A stretch of 64,000 nucleotides of DNA from NCBI GenBank assembly GCA_910584725.1, contig CAJUBE010000017.1, positions 22,613 to 86,612 on the forward strand, in the 5' to 3' direction. The translations under genes were made by a program, and so were the position numbers. A model generated the notes under the pieces. That model saw only the letters and a program-made list of their open reading frames with translations, did not search any database and was not told where the DNA came from. The DNA is from an uncultured Lachnospiraceae bacterium. Lineage in GTDB: Bacteria; Bacillota; Clostridia; Lachnospirales; Lachnospiraceae. Positions 51,965 through 61,457 of the stretch are shown piece after piece (the stretch's first letter is position 1; each line of letters opens with the position of its first letter).

Positions 51965-52453
51965 ATGAAAAAAATATATTCCGTATTGGTGGAAAACAGA
52001 TCCGGCGTGCTGTGCAAGGTGGCAGGGCTGTTTTCCAGAAGATGCTTTAATATCGACTCTCTTGCCGTGGGCGAGACGGAGGATACCACGGTATCCCGCA
52101 TGACCATCGTCAGCTCCGGGGACGAGCGCACCATCGAGCAGATCGAGAAACAGCTCAACAAAAAGATCGACGTCATCAAGGTGAAGACCTTTGACGAGCC
52201 GTCGAGCGTGAGCCGTGAGCTGATGCTGATGAAGGTGAAATACAATAAGAACAACAGGAAGGATATCATGGAGACCTGTGATATCATGGGCGCGGATATC
52301 GTGGATATGTCCCAGAACATGTTTATCATCCAGATCTGCGACGTGCCGGAAAGAATCCGTCTCTTCATCAGTATGATGAAAGGCATCAGTATTGTGGAAA
52401 TGGCTCGCACGGGGACGCTGGCGCTGCAGAAATGCCTGGAGGCGGAGGAGTAG
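51965..52453 (+). CDS. ilvN: Acetolactate synthase small (regulatory) subunit
   Basis: The protein has 162 residues with SD GGAGG before the ATG. The N-terminal ACT domain is KKIYSVLVENRSGVLCKVAG, then LFSRRCFNIDSLAVGETED and SRMTIVSSGDERTIEQIEKQ. The C-terminal domain includes LMLMKVKYNKNNRKDIMETC. It binds valine-type inhibitors and activates the large subunit. It is directly downstream of ilvB and surely co-transcribed. The next gene, the start of the envelope operon, begins 48 nt later with no visible promoter, so read-through is possible. Confidence 0.95.
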   Translation: MKKIYSVLVENRSGVLCKVAGLFSRRCFNIDSLAVGETEDTTVSRMTIVSSGDERTIEQIEKQLNKKIDVIKVKTFDEPSSVSRELMLMKVKYNKNNRKDIMETCDIMGADIVDMSQNMFIIQICDVPERIRLFISMMKGISIVEMARTGTLALQKCLEAEE

Positions 52454-52501
52454 GATAAAGTCCCGGCGGTTCTAACATACAGTTTGCAGGAGCATTTTAC
52501 A

Positions 52502-54268
52502 ATGGATAAGGGAGCGTATGGAAACGGCATCAAACCTCGGCCGATTATTCCGCAATGCGAAACGTGTGAAAATTATATAAGAGGCGATCTGTCACATTGT
52601 AAGTGCTTTGAATGGGAACTGCAATTCTGGGAGGGCGAAAACAGAACAGAGAAGGAAGAGCAAACGGCGGTTCAGAAGAGCAATCCAAGAGCCGCCTCTT
52701 TTGGGATCAGCCACAGATGGGTGTGGTTTTGTGTCATTGTGGCGGCGCTGCTTTGGAGGGTGTGTGCCGCATATGGGTACTGGCTGTACTGCCAGCCGAA
52801 ATTCCATGATCTGACCGTGGAGCTGGGGACGGAAACCATCCGTGTCGAAGATTTTATGACAGAGTATGCGGATGTCCGGAATGCCGGTATTGTCACGGAT
52901 CTTTCCACGGTTGATATCGGTGTGGTGGGAAGCACGTCCCTGACGCTGCGGAGCGGACATAAGGATGAGACGGTCATGTTGACCATAGTGGATACGACGC
53001 CTCCCGAGGCGGAATTTATTTCCGGGCTGCAGAAGACGCCCGATTATACGCCGGATCCTTATGATTTTGTGGCGTCCTATCATGATCTGTCCGATGTCAC
53101 GGTTTATTTTTCGGAGAATGTGGACATCCCGGTGAGTTATGAGGATCAGAGCTTCACCGTAGTCGTGGAGGACGCATACGGCAATGCGGTTTCGCAGCAA
53201 TGTACGCTGTCTATCGTCTGGCTGAAAAGTGAATATACGATGGAATTGGGCGAGACGCTGTGTAAGGAAGATCTGCTTTATCTGCCGGAGCAGGATGGGG
53301 CTCGGATCGCACAGGGCGATATCGACGCCGTCAATGAATCGGGAGTAGGAGAGTATACGGTCAGCAGCCTTGTGGACACGAGTGTGTGCCGGGTTTATGT
53401 GGCGGATACGACACCGCCGGAGCTGTCAGTGACGGATGTTTCGGTTTTCAAAGGGAAGAAAGTCACGGTAGACGACTTTGTAGAATCCTGCTCCGATATT
53501 TCCGGGGATGTGGAAGTACGTCTTCTGACCGAGCCGGATGTGAATACGCTTGGGAAATATACCGTGACGATCGAAGCCACGGACAGGAACGGAAATACCG
53601 CCACCGCCACAGCCACGTTAGCGGTAGTGCGGGATAAGAAGCCTCCGGTCATCAAGGGACTTACTACCCTGAGTACAGCGAAAAATACGGCCCCTGACTA
53701 TCTGACTGGGGTCAGGGCAGTTGATGCGGCGGATGGCGCATGCGAAGTGACATTTGATGCCAGCAGCGTTAATCTTGCCGCTGCCGGAACCTATTATGTC
53801 ACATATACGTCGGAGGACAAGGACGGAAATGTGGCGACCGCGAGACGGACGGTCGTGGTCGGACATGACCAGGCGGATACGGATGCCTTAGTGGCTTCTA
53901 TCGCCGCGGGGCTGGGAAGTGATCCGGAAGCGATCCGTGACTATGTCCGCAATACCATCAAGTACAGCCACAATGACGGCGGTGCGGATCCGGTATGGTA
54001 CGGTTTTACTAATAAGTCGGGAAACTGTCTGGTTCATGCACGCTGTCTGCAGAGCCTTTTGACGGAAAAGGGGTATGAGACCCGGTTGATCTGGGTGACT
54101 GACAGATCACACTATTGGCTGATCATTCATCTGGACGGGAAATGGCGACACATTGACGCGACGCCGGGTAATTGGCATACAAAGTATAGTCTGATGACGG
54201 ACGAGCAGAGATATTCCATATTACAGGGAAGGGACTGGGACCGATCCGCATGGCCGGCGTGTGAATAG
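52502..54268 (+). CDS. Membrane-anchored transglutaminase-like protein with Ig-like repeats
   Basis: The protein has 588 residues from ATG 52502 (AGGAG at 52487-52491). A short cytosolic part with Cys pairs (IIPQCETCENYIRGDLSHCKC) precedes one membrane helix near residues 71-88 (VWFCVIVAALLWRVCAAY). Outside are beta-sandwich repeats, each with a VADTTPPELS or VDTTPPEAEF type start, as in HYR/cadherin-like modules. The C-terminus is a transglutaminase-like fold with Cys509 in GNCLVHA, His537 in RSHYWL and Asp552 in HIDATPG. It probably cuts or links peptides in the wall. The next gene is a few bases away, so it is the first of a four-gene operon. Confidence 0.9.
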   Translation: MDKGAYGNGIKPRPIIPQCETCENYIRGDLSHCKCFEWELQFWEGENRTEKEEQTAVQKSNPRAASFGISHRWVWFCVIVAALLWRVCAAYGYWLYCQPKFHDLTVELGTETIRVEDFMTEYADVRNAGIVTDLSTVDIGVVGSTSLTLRSGHKDETVMLTIVDTTPPEAEFISGLQKTPDYTPDPYDFVASYHDLSDVTVYFSENVDIPVSYEDQSFTVVVEDAYGNAVSQQCTLSIVWLKSEYTMELGETLCKEDLLYLPEQDGARIAQGDIDAVNESGVGEYTVSSLVDTSVCRVYVADTTPPELSVTDVSVFKGKKVTVDDFVESCSDISGDVEVRLLTEPDVNTLGKYTVTIEATDRNGNTATATATLAVVRDKKPPVIKGLTTLSTAKNTAPDYLTGVRAVDAADGACEVTFDASSVNLAAAGTYYVTYTSEDKDGNVATARRTVVVGHDQADTDALVASIAAGLGSDPEAIRDYVRNTIKYSHNDGGADPVWYGFTNKSGNCLVHARCLQSLLTEKGYETRLIWVTDRSHYWLIIHLDGKWRHIDATPGNWHTKYSLMTDEQRYSILQGRDWDRSAWPACE

Positions 54269-54272
54269 CACT

Positions 54273-55532
54273 ATGATGATAAATACAATACTTTTTCTTG
54301 CAGGTCTGGCGGTTTATGCGGGATATGGCATATCGGCGCTGTATCTGCTTGGCGTGACGCTGTTTGGTTATCTGGCTGGAAGACTGATTCCAAAATACCG
54401 TTTCGTCATGTGGATCAGTGTGTTCCTGCAGGCATGTCTGCTCCTTCTGCTGCGGGTAAGGCATTTGCTGCCGTTTTCATCGGTTATTGTCCCGGTGGGC
54501 ATTTCTTATTTTACGCTGCAGATAATCGCGTATCATGTCGATCTGTACCGGGGCAGATATGAGCCGGAGAAAAACATACTGCGGTTTGGCCTGTTCGTCA
54601 CCTGGCTGCCGCATCTTTTCATCGGCCCGATCGAGCCTTACCCGAGAATGCGCGATGCGCTTAATGCGAGGCGTATCAGCCGGGATGATTTTACAAAGGG
54701 CGCGGTTCGCAGCCTGTGGGGACTGTTTCAGAAGCTGGTGATCGCGGCAAGACTTGACGTGATCGTGTCTGCCATTTCTGCAGATCCGAAACAATTTCGC
54801 GGCGCCTATGCTCTTGTGGCAATGCTTTTCTACTCTGTGCAGCTCTATGCCGATTTTTCAGGTGGAATTGATATTGTCCTTGGCATATCGCGGATGTTCG
54901 GCATAAGGATGAGCGAAAACTTTGATGCGCCTTTTTTTTCACAGTCCGTCGCTGAATTTTGGCGCCGCTGGCATATAACGCTGGGTGACTGGCTTCGGGA
55001 ATATGTATATATTCCGCTGGGCGGCAGCCGCAGGGGAAAATGGCGAAAATTCCTGAATACAATGGCGGCGTTTCTGGTCTCCGGCATCTGGCATGGCAGC
55101 GGATATCTCCTCTGGGGGCTGCTGCACGGCGTTTTTGTCTTTTGCGGGGACAGATGGAAGACAAAGAGCAGAACAGGGAACCGGATCGTTACGTTTCTGC
55201 TTGTCAGTTTTTTATGGTCATTTTTTATCTGGCCGGATACCGTTTCCGCACTGCGGATGGCAGGCTCTGTATTCACTGTCTTCAATTACGATGCATTCTT
55301 TTCCGGAATCAGCGGAATGGGGCTTGGTGCGGGGGATTGGATCGTTTTGGGCATATCCTGTCTGCTGCTTTGGCTGTATGACTGGAAAAGCAGATGCCTT
55401 AAGAAAAGGTTCTGCACATTTTCCCCTGCGGCAAAGGTTGGTGTGATCTGTGTGCTGACGCTTATCATCCTTACTTTTGGCATGTATGGAATCGGATTTT
55501 CGGCATCAGAGTTTATATACAGCAGATTTTGA
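54273..55532 (+). CDS. MBOAT family O-acyltransferase (AlgI/DltB-like)
   Basis: The protein has 419 residues from ATG 54273; a GTG at 54261 overlaps the previous stop and is also possible. Neither has a clear SD, so re-initiation after the upstream gene is likely. About ten membrane helices surround the MBOAT core: FVTWLPHLFIGPIEPYPRM, FWRRWHITLGDWLREYVYIP, LGGSRRGKWRK and VSGIWHGSGYLLWGLLHG with the catalytic His. Such proteins pass acyl groups across the membrane to a sugar polymer, with a partner that finishes the transfer. The next gene encodes a likely partner. The polymer is unknown. Confidence 0.93.
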   Translation: MMINTILFLAGLAVYAGYGISALYLLGVTLFGYLAGRLIPKYRFVMWISVFLQACLLLLLRVRHLLPFSSVIVPVGISYFTLQIIAYHVDLYRGRYEPEKNILRFGLFVTWLPHLFIGPIEPYPRMRDALNARRISRDDFTKGAVRSLWGLFQKLVIAARLDVIVSAISADPKQFRGAYALVAMLFYSVQLYADFSGGIDIVLGISRMFGIRMSENFDAPFFSQSVAEFWRRWHITLGDWLREYVYIPLGGSRRGKWRKFLNTMAAFLVSGIWHGSGYLLWGLLHGVFVFCGDRWKTKSRTGNRIVTFLLVSFLWSFFIWPDTVSALRMAGSVFTVFNYDAFFSGISGMGLGAGDWIVLGISCLLLWLYDWKSRCLKKRFCTFSPAAKVGVICVLTLIILTFGMYGIGFSASEFIYSRF

Positions 55533-55545
55533 CAGAGGGGCGGAT

Positions 55546-56583
55546 ATGAAAAGAGAGGGAAGGACGGCTTTATCCGTAGGAGGTGTGCTGATCGCTTTTG
55601 GCATGGCGTTTATATTGATATCCGAACTTCTCCAGCCGAAATATATGACAGAGCTGGAGGAGGGCAGCTTTATCTCTCAATATTACCGGGAAGCGGGCGG
55701 GCACGATGTCATATTCCTTGGAGACTGTGAAGTGTATGCGAACTATTCGCCGATGGAGCTGTATCGGGATTATGGGATTACCGCATATATCAGGGGAACA
55801 CCTCAACAGCTTGTCTGGATGAGTTATTACATAGCGGAAGAAACGTTTCAGTATGAGACGCCGCGCGTGCTTGTGTTCAATGTAAATGCCATGCGTTATT
55901 CTGAGCCGGTCAGCGAGGCGTACAACCGCCTGACCATCGATCAGATGCGCTGGTCTCCCAGCAAGACGGGGATTATTTTGGCTTCCATGACCGAGGAGGA
56001 GCAGTTTCTTTCTTATGTGTTTCCCATCCTTCGTTATCATTCCCGTTTTGACAAGCTGACGCAGGAGGATTTTACCTATCTCTTTCGGGTCAGGGACAAT
56101 ACCTGTAACGGATTTCAGCTTCACACGGAGACGGTGCCGGCAGGGACCTTACCTGCGAAAAGAATTTTGCCTGATTATCAGTTTGGGGATATCTGTTGCG
56201 AATATTTAGATAAGCTTCGTTTGTTGTGCGAGGAAAAGGGCACGGAGCTGGTTCTTGTCAAAGCGCCCAGTCTCTATCCATACTGGTATGAGGAATACGA
56301 TGTCCAGATCAGGAAGTATGCAGCCAAATATGGGATTTCCTATTATAATTTTGTGGAGCAGTCTGATGAGATCGGACTGGATTTTTCGAAAGATACCTAC
56401 GACGGCGGTTACCACTTGAATCTGCAGGGAGCAGGCAAGTTGTCCCGGTATTTTGGGCGCATCCTGAAAGAAGAACACGGGCTGCCGGATCGCCGTCTGG
56501 ATGCGGAGATTGCGCCTGTATATGATAAAAAGCTGCAGGAGTACGATAGAATTGTGGAAGAAAGAACAGGGGACAAAAGATGA
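55546..56583 (+). CDS. DltD/AlgX-like SGNH-fold protein with Cys in place of catalytic Ser
   Basis: The protein has 345 residues from ATG 55546 (GAGGGG at 55535-55540). An N-terminal signal anchor (LSVGGVLIAFGMAFILISEL) leaves the domain outside. The SGNH block I reads VIFLGDCEVYANYSPMEL: Cys61 takes the place of the usual nucleophile Ser. The C-terminal Asp-His block is DTYDGGYHLN (Asp286, His290). The rest of the fold (VLVFNVNAMRYSEPVSEAYN) resembles DltD and AlgX-type acyl-transfer partners of MBOAT proteins. Cys as nucleophile would be a thiol-type acyl transfer, if the domain is active. It overlaps the next gene by 4 bp. Confidence 0.88.
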   Translation: MKREGRTALSVGGVLIAFGMAFILISELLQPKYMTELEEGSFISQYYREAGGHDVIFLGDCEVYANYSPMELYRDYGITAYIRGTPQQLVWMSYYIAEETFQYETPRVLVFNVNAMRYSEPVSEAYNRLTIDQMRWSPSKTGIILASMTEEEQFLSYVFPILRYHSRFDKLTQEDFTYLFRVRDNTCNGFQLHTETVPAGTLPAKRILPDYQFGDICCEYLDKLRLLCEEKGTELVLVKAPSLYPYWYEEYDVQIRKYAAKYGISYYNFVEQSDEIGLDFSKDTYDGGYHLNLQGAGKLSRYFGRILKEEHGLPDRRLDAEIAPVYDKKLQEYDRIVEERTGDKR

Positions 56584-57170
56584 AAAAATTTCGTAAAGTG
56601 TTTGTTTTATGGGGAATTGCCGCGCTGCTGACAGCCTGCGGGCAGAAAGCGGCCCCAACCGGAAATCTGGCAAAGGATATCCATATTGACGCCGACAGTC
56701 TGAAAAATACGGAAAAGGACAGCGGCGTGGAGACCAGGGAGACGGAGATATCCGCTCGGGAAACCGCCAAAGAGGAGCAGGGCGCATTCTGCTTCGAATA
56801 CGAGGGGGCGGCATTGGTTCCGGGAGAGCCTGCGGATCTCTCCGCGCTGCCGAAGTACGCCGATGTCTCGGAGGTTCCAAGCTGCGCTTTCGGAGGAAAT
56901 GACAACGTATATCATTTCGAGCTGTTTGAGCTGACGACATACTATGACGGGGATGAGGAACGTATTTATTCCGTTTATTTTACCGATCCCAATCTGCCCA
57001 CAACGGAGGGGCTGCGTCTGGGGGATACGGTGGATGATATGAAAGCTCTCTACGGGGAGGATTATGCGGCGGAGGAAAATGCCTATACCTATACGAGAGG
57101 GGAGACTTCGCTGTGTGTCATTACGCAGAATGATGTCGTGGTGAGTATTGAGTATCGGCTGGAAAGATAA
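56580..57170 (+). CDS. Lipoprotein of the envelope O-acylation operon
   Basis: The protein has 196 residues and overlaps the upstream gene by 4 bp (ATGA). The signal peptide ends in the lipobox LTAC (GIAALLTACGQKAAP). After a charged linker comes a compact C-terminal domain: FGGNDNVYHFELFELTTYYD, EERIYSVYFTDPNLPTTEGL, then LGDTVDDMKALYGEDY and EYRLER. The pattern of beta strands with the LGDTVDDMKALYG segment resembles domains seen in other clostridial lipoproteins of unknown role. It probably belongs to the acyl-transfer system. A terminator follows. Confidence 0.87.
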   Translation: MKKFRKVFVLWGIAALLTACGQKAAPTGNLAKDIHIDADSLKNTEKDSGVETRETEISARETAKEEQGAFCFEYEGAALVPGEPADLSALPKYADVSEVPSCAFGGNDNVYHFELFELTTYYDGDEERIYSVYFTDPNLPTTEGLRLGDTVDDMKALYGEDYAAEENAYTYTRGETSLCVITQNDVVVSIEYRLER

Positions 57171-57189
57171 AATAATGGTATTGGATAAG

Positions 57190-57222
57190 AAAAGGACGCG
57201 TTCAGTCAGGCGCGTCCTTTTT
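57190..57222. terminator. Bidirectional terminator after the O-acylation operon
   Basis: AAAAGGACGCG (57190-57200) pairs with CGCGTCCTTTT (57211-57221). It overlaps the end of the convergent XRE gene (stop at 57202) and can serve both. Confidence 0.9.
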
Positions 57223-57450
57223 GTATTTCACAATATCCTGTGGTGTGCATTGTAAGACAAAGCATATCCGGGCGAGGATATCTGCGTCAATTTTTTCTAC
57301 ATTTCCCTTATACCACTTATCAATTACCTCGAATCGGGTATCAATGGCTCTGGCGAGCGCATTTCGGGAAATCTGCTGTGCATCCATAAGTTCTTTTAAA
57401 TGAATTTCTATATGACCGTAATTTACTAAAGCATAAAGTCTGTTTTCCAT
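57202..57450 (-). CDS. Small XRE-family (Cro/C1-type) DNA-binding protein
   Basis: The protein has 82 residues. The helix-turn-helix core is HLKELMDAQQISRNALARAI, DTRFEVIDKWYKG and DADILARICFVLQCTPQDIV, in the style of small Cro-like repressors. GGGAG lies about 7 nt before the ATG on the minus strand. The gene is divergent from the large secreted-protein operon, and a 14-nt palindrome (57517-57530) overlaps that operon's -10 box. This suggests it represses the operon, but there is no direct evidence. It has no ligand domain. Confidence 0.88.
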   Translation of the reverse strand: MENRLYALVNYGHIEIHLKELMDAQQISRNALARAIDTRFEVIDKWYKGNVEKIDADILARICFVLQCTPQDIVKYKKDAPD

Positions 57451-57492
57451 ATATATCTCCCTATGGTTATATACTATCTTAAAAGTAACAGC

Positions 57493-57530
57493 TTGACGAA
57501 TTACATATGAATAGTTACTATATATATAGT
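57493..57530 (+). promoter_or_regulatory. Promoter and palindrome of the secreted-protein operon
   Basis: TTGACG (57493-57498), a 17-nt spacer and TACTAT (57516-57521). The palindrome ACTATATATATAGT (57517-57530) overlaps the -10 box and is a candidate site for the divergent XRE protein. Confidence 0.7.
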
Positions 57531-57599
57531 GAATTTAAACAAAAAAATTATGTAATTTAAAATGATGGTAAAATTTTTTGAGTGGGGGAGGTTTGAAAG

Positions 57600-60500
57600 A
57601 TGATGAAAAGAGGGAAGTTAAGAAGAAAAAGAGCATTGGCAGTTTTCTTATCGCTTTGCATGGTGCTGGGTGGATTGGTTATTGATGCTATGCCAGTGCA
57701 GGCGGCACCGGTTTTTTATTATAATGATGGGGATTTAAAAAATGTACCAAACGGAAGTCAGGGTTGTAATGTATGTAGTGTAGCTATGTTGCTTACTGCC
57801 ATGGGAAAATCAAATGCTACTCCTCGTGAGGTATGGGAAAATAATAATAAGAGTATGGGTATTGCGTTGGCCAATATGGAGAAAAATTATAATGTAAATT
57901 CAATAGAAGCGGGTCTTAATGGAACTACATCAGAAGAAAAATATAATCATATATATTCGCTATGTCAGAAATATTCATATGGAATTGTGGCTAAAGCTCC
58001 TATGGACAATGGAATTTCCCATTATGTCTATGCGTTTATTGAGAATGGGACTCTTTACATTCACGATCCAGCATCTTCCGGAGGGGCAAGCCGTGAGGTT
58101 GGAAAAAACGCGGATAATTATAAAGTGAATAAATATAAAAATTTTTCAAGATATAAAACGTTTGTTGATAAAGGCGGAGGGACTGTCACACCAACCCCAA
58201 CCCAAGATCCGATTACTTTTCAGACACCGACATATTCAAACGTTACGGAAACAACAGCTTACGTGCAGGTAAAAGTCACGGCTGATAGTTCACAGTTGAA
58301 AGAAGTAGGTATGATGTGGGATCGGATAGATGGAAATACGTCCGTTCGTCAAATTGAGTTTAATTGGCCGGGGAGTAGTGTGCGCTCGCACATTTCTGTA
58401 GATTTTGGTAATGAGATAGACAAGTACGGCAACAAACCGTTGCTGTCGCCAGGAACGACATATCAGTGTCAGTTTTTTGGTGTTACGAAAGCTGGAAAGA
58501 TACTTACATCTAAGGCGGTGCGGTTTACAACGAAGTCTGCCGCATCAAGCGACACAACCCCACCCGTAATATCCAATATCCAGATAGAGCGGTATAGTGG
58601 AGGATATAAAGTAAAATGTGATGTTACAGATAATGTGGGAGTCACAAAGGTGCAGTTTCCCACATGGACGGTTTACAATGGGCAGGATGATTTGAAGTGG
58701 CATGTCGGATCGCCTTGGAGGGAGAATGCGAACGGTGTCATTACTTACGAGGGAATCGTAAACTCTTCCGACCATAACAATGAGCAAGGCTATTATACCA
58801 CGCATATTTACGCCTATGACGCGGCGGGAAACAGCAGTTTTGCAGCAGTATCACCTGATACCTGCGTTGACTGGACGAATCCGACGATTACCGACATGGT
58901 GATAACCGATCAAACAAGTACAGGATATACCGTACAATGCCGGGTGACTGATAACGTGGGCGTGTCACGAGTTCGGTTCCCTGTATGGACCGATCAGAAT
59001 GGACAGGATGATCTTTGGTGGGGAGAGGGAACAAAGAACGGGGATATTTATTCCTGCCGTGTCAGCATCAGTGACCATAATAATGAACACGGTCTATACC
59101 ATAATCATATTTATGCTTATGATAATGCAGGAAATGAGAAATCTGTTGCCGCGCCTGACTGCAATATAAGCACCATAAACATCATAAGCCAGCCGGGGGA
59201 CTACACTGCAGGACTGGGAGAGAGCTTTCCGTTGATAGTGAAGGCGGCAGGAGACAACCTGCAGTACCAATGGCAGTGTAAAAAGAACGGCGGTAATTGG
59301 GTTGATTATCTGCCGGGAAAAAGCGTGGCTGCCATATGGCTTTCTACCGGAAGTCATAACATAGGGGAAACCCAATACCGTTGTATCATAACAGATGGCT
59401 TCAATACAGTAATCAGCAGGGTGGCAACCGTTTCGGTGATAGATATGAAAAAATATACCGTTACGTTTGATTCACAAGGAGGAACCTTCGTGAAGCCTGC
59501 CAGTCATATTCGTGAAAATACGCCCATAGGAGATCATCTGCCGGAGCCGCCTTCTAAAAATAATTTTGAATTCATGGGATGGTATACGGAGCCGAACGGA
59601 GAAGGCAGCCAATTTGGTAAAAATTCGATCGTCAGTAAAAACATGACCGTGTATGCGTATTGGAGGGTACTTGCCGATGCTGCTCCAAAGGGGTTCTGGG
59701 TTACTGATATCCCGGCGCAGAATTATACGGGAAGGGCGGTCAAACCACATATTGAGGTGTATGACGGGACAAAACTTTTAAGGGAAAAGATTGATTATAC
59801 GCTCAGCTATAAGAATAACAAAAAAGTCGGTAATGCATCCCAAACAGCAGCGCCGACTGTAGTGGTGAGGGGAAAAGGAAATTATTCTGGGACAGAAACA
59901 GTTACCTTTTCCATTTTACCTAAAAGCATAGACAGCGATGATGTTGAAATCAAGGATATGACCAGACCTTATAAAAACGCGCTTCAAAAAGCCGTACCGA
60001 CAGTAAAATGGAATGGTAAGGCGTTGAAAAACAAGACGGACTTTACATTGCAATATCCAGACAAGGAGGAGGGCGCCTATACCGCTGAGGGAATCTATCA
60101 GATTGATATCATCGGAAAAGGAAACTACACGGGTAAAAGATCGATTTTGTTTACAATCGGAAATAAGAAACAGATCAATAAGGTCAGCGTGGAAAAAATT
60201 CCAGACCAGCCCTATACCGGATTGGATATTCTGCCGGAAATCATTGCAAAGGACGGCAAGGTGCAGTTAGAGGAAAACAGGGATTATTTCCTTTCCTTTG
60301 AAAATACATGTGAAATCGGCAAAGCGACGGTTATTCTTAACGGAATGGGGGCTTACTGTGGAGAAAAACGGATTTCCTTTAAAATTACCGGAAAGGATAT
60401 CAAAAAAGCTGTCGTTGAAAATATCCCGGAATTCGTTGCGTATACAGGAAACATCATAACCATAGAACCTTATCTTATGATTGAGAACGACGGGACAAAT

Positions 60501-61457
60501 GTACGGCTGAAGGAGGACCGGGACTACACAACAAGCTATCAAAAAAACAAAGCGACGGGTACGGCGGCCGTCGTTTTCAAAGGCATCAATCATTATTCCG
60601 GCACACTAAAAAAGACATTTCAAATTACGCCGTACCGGATTGATCAGGACACAGCAGGAAAGATAAAGGTGGACGACAACCTTTCAACAGCCTATGCGTT
60701 GGGAGGAAGCAAGCCGAAACCAACCGTTTACTTCGGAACAAAAGTGCTGACGGAGGGACGCGATTATACGCTGAAATACAGTAACAATAAGGCTGTTTGC
60801 TTCGGAGGCACTTCGGAAAATCAGCCGACGATAACAGTGTGCGGCAGGGGAAACTTTACCGGAACCCTGCGTATCCCCTTTGAGATCACTCCGCAGGATA
60901 TCGGTCTGTTAAAAATCGAGACCCCGGACAAAGTATTTCAAAACAAGGCCGGAAGATGCATATCGGTTCCCAAAATAACGGACTTAAGCGGAAAAGTCTT
61001 AAAAGTGGGAAGAGATTATGAGAACGAAATAAAATACGTTTATGCCGAAGATACTGTTCTCTTGGATGGGATAGTGAAAACAGCCGGAAGTGATATTGAG
61101 CCGACAGATATCTTACCTGCCGGGTCAAGCGTTTTGGTCACTGTGACCGGAAAAGGAAATTATAGCGGGACAATCAGTGATGTGTACCGGATTACGCAGC
61201 AGGATTTCCGCAAGGCGAAGGTGAAAATTTCCAAACAGACCTATACGGGAGGTGAGATTTGTCCGGGTAAGGATCAGATAGCGGTTAAAATCGGGCAGAC
61301 AACGCTTGCCGATACGGACTATGAAATAGTCGGTTACAGCAATAACGTGAAGAAGGGAACGGCGACCGTTGTCCTCCGCGGAACAGGGGATTACGGCGGG
61401 ACGAAGAAGGCCACCTTTAAGATCGGTGCGAAAGGGGTTAAATGGTGGTGGAGATAA
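57600..61457 (+). CDS. Large secreted multidomain protein with C39-like peptidase domain
   Basis: The protein has 1285 residues with GGGAGG 8 nt before the ATG. A signal peptide (ALAVFLSLCMVLGGLVIDAM, cleaved near PVQAA) is followed by a papain/C39-like domain: SQGCNVCSVAMLLTAMG (probable Cys56) and ISHYVYAFIENGTLYIHDP. Then come a fibronectin-like segment, two copies of a module marked DNVGVTKVQFPTWT and DNVGVSRVRFPVWT with SDHNNE, one InlB-type repeat (YTVTFDSQGGTF, GWYTEPNGEG) and about six C-terminal beta repeats marked by NYSGT or DYTLSYKNNK. No LPxTG anchor is present and the end is KGVKWWWR. The start is more A+T-rich than the upstream operon. It is likely a surface adhesin or peptidase; specificity is unknown. 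Confidence 0.88.
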   Translation: MMKRGKLRRKRALAVFLSLCMVLGGLVIDAMPVQAAPVFYYNDGDLKNVPNGSQGCNVCSVAMLLTAMGKSNATPREVWENNNKSMGIALANMEKNYNVNSIEAGLNGTTSEEKYNHIYSLCQKYSYGIVAKAPMDNGISHYVYAFIENGTLYIHDPASSGGASREVGKNADNYKVNKYKNFSRYKTFVDKGGGTVTPTPTQDPITFQTPTYSNVTETTAYVQVKVTADSSQLKEVGMMWDRIDGNTSVRQIEFNWPGSSVRSHISVDFGNEIDKYGNKPLLSPGTTYQCQFFGVTKAGKILTSKAVRFTTKSAASSDTTPPVISNIQIERYSGGYKVKCDVTDNVGVTKVQFPTWTVYNGQDDLKWHVGSPWRENANGVITYEGIVNSSDHNNEQGYYTTHIYAYDAAGNSSFAAVSPDTCVDWTNPTITDMVITDQTSTGYTVQCRVTDNVGVSRVRFPVWTDQNGQDDLWWGEGTKNGDIYSCRVSISDHNNEHGLYHNHIYAYDNAGNEKSVAAPDCNISTINIISQPGDYTAGLGESFPLIVKAAGDNLQYQWQCKKNGGNWVDYLPGKSVAAIWLSTGSHNIGETQYRCIITDGFNTVISRVATVSVIDMKKYTVTFDSQGGTFVKPASHIRENTPIGDHLPEPPSKNNFEFMGWYTEPNGEGSQFGKNSIVSKNMTVYAYWRVLADAAPKGFWVTDIPAQNYTGRAVKPHIEVYDGTKLLREKIDYTLSYKNNKKVGNASQTAAPTVVVRGKGNYSGTETVTFSILPKSIDSDDVEIKDMTRPYKNALQKAVPTVKWNGKALKNKTDFTLQYPDKEEGAYTAEGIYQIDIIGKGNYTGKRSILFTIGNKKQINKVSVEKIPDQPYTGLDILPEIIAKDGKVQLEENRDYFLSFENTCEIGKATVILNGMGAYCGEKRISFKITGKDIKKAVVENIPEFVAYTGNIITIEPYLMIENDGTNVRLKEDRDYTTSYQKNKATGTAAVVFKGINHYSGTLKKTFQITPYRIDQDTAGKIKVDDNLSTAYALGGSKPKPTVYFGTKVLTEGRDYTLKYSNNKAVCFGGTSENQPTITVCGRGNFTGTLRIPFEITPQDIGLLKIETPDKVFQNKAGRCISVPKITDLSGKVLKVGRDYENEIKYVYAEDTVLLDGIVKTAGSDIEPTDILPAGSSVLVTVTGKGNYSGTISDVYRITQQDFRKAKVKISKQTYTGGEICPGKDQIAVKIGQTTLADTDYEIVGYSNNVKKGTATVVLRGTGDYGGTKKATFKIGAKGVKWWWR

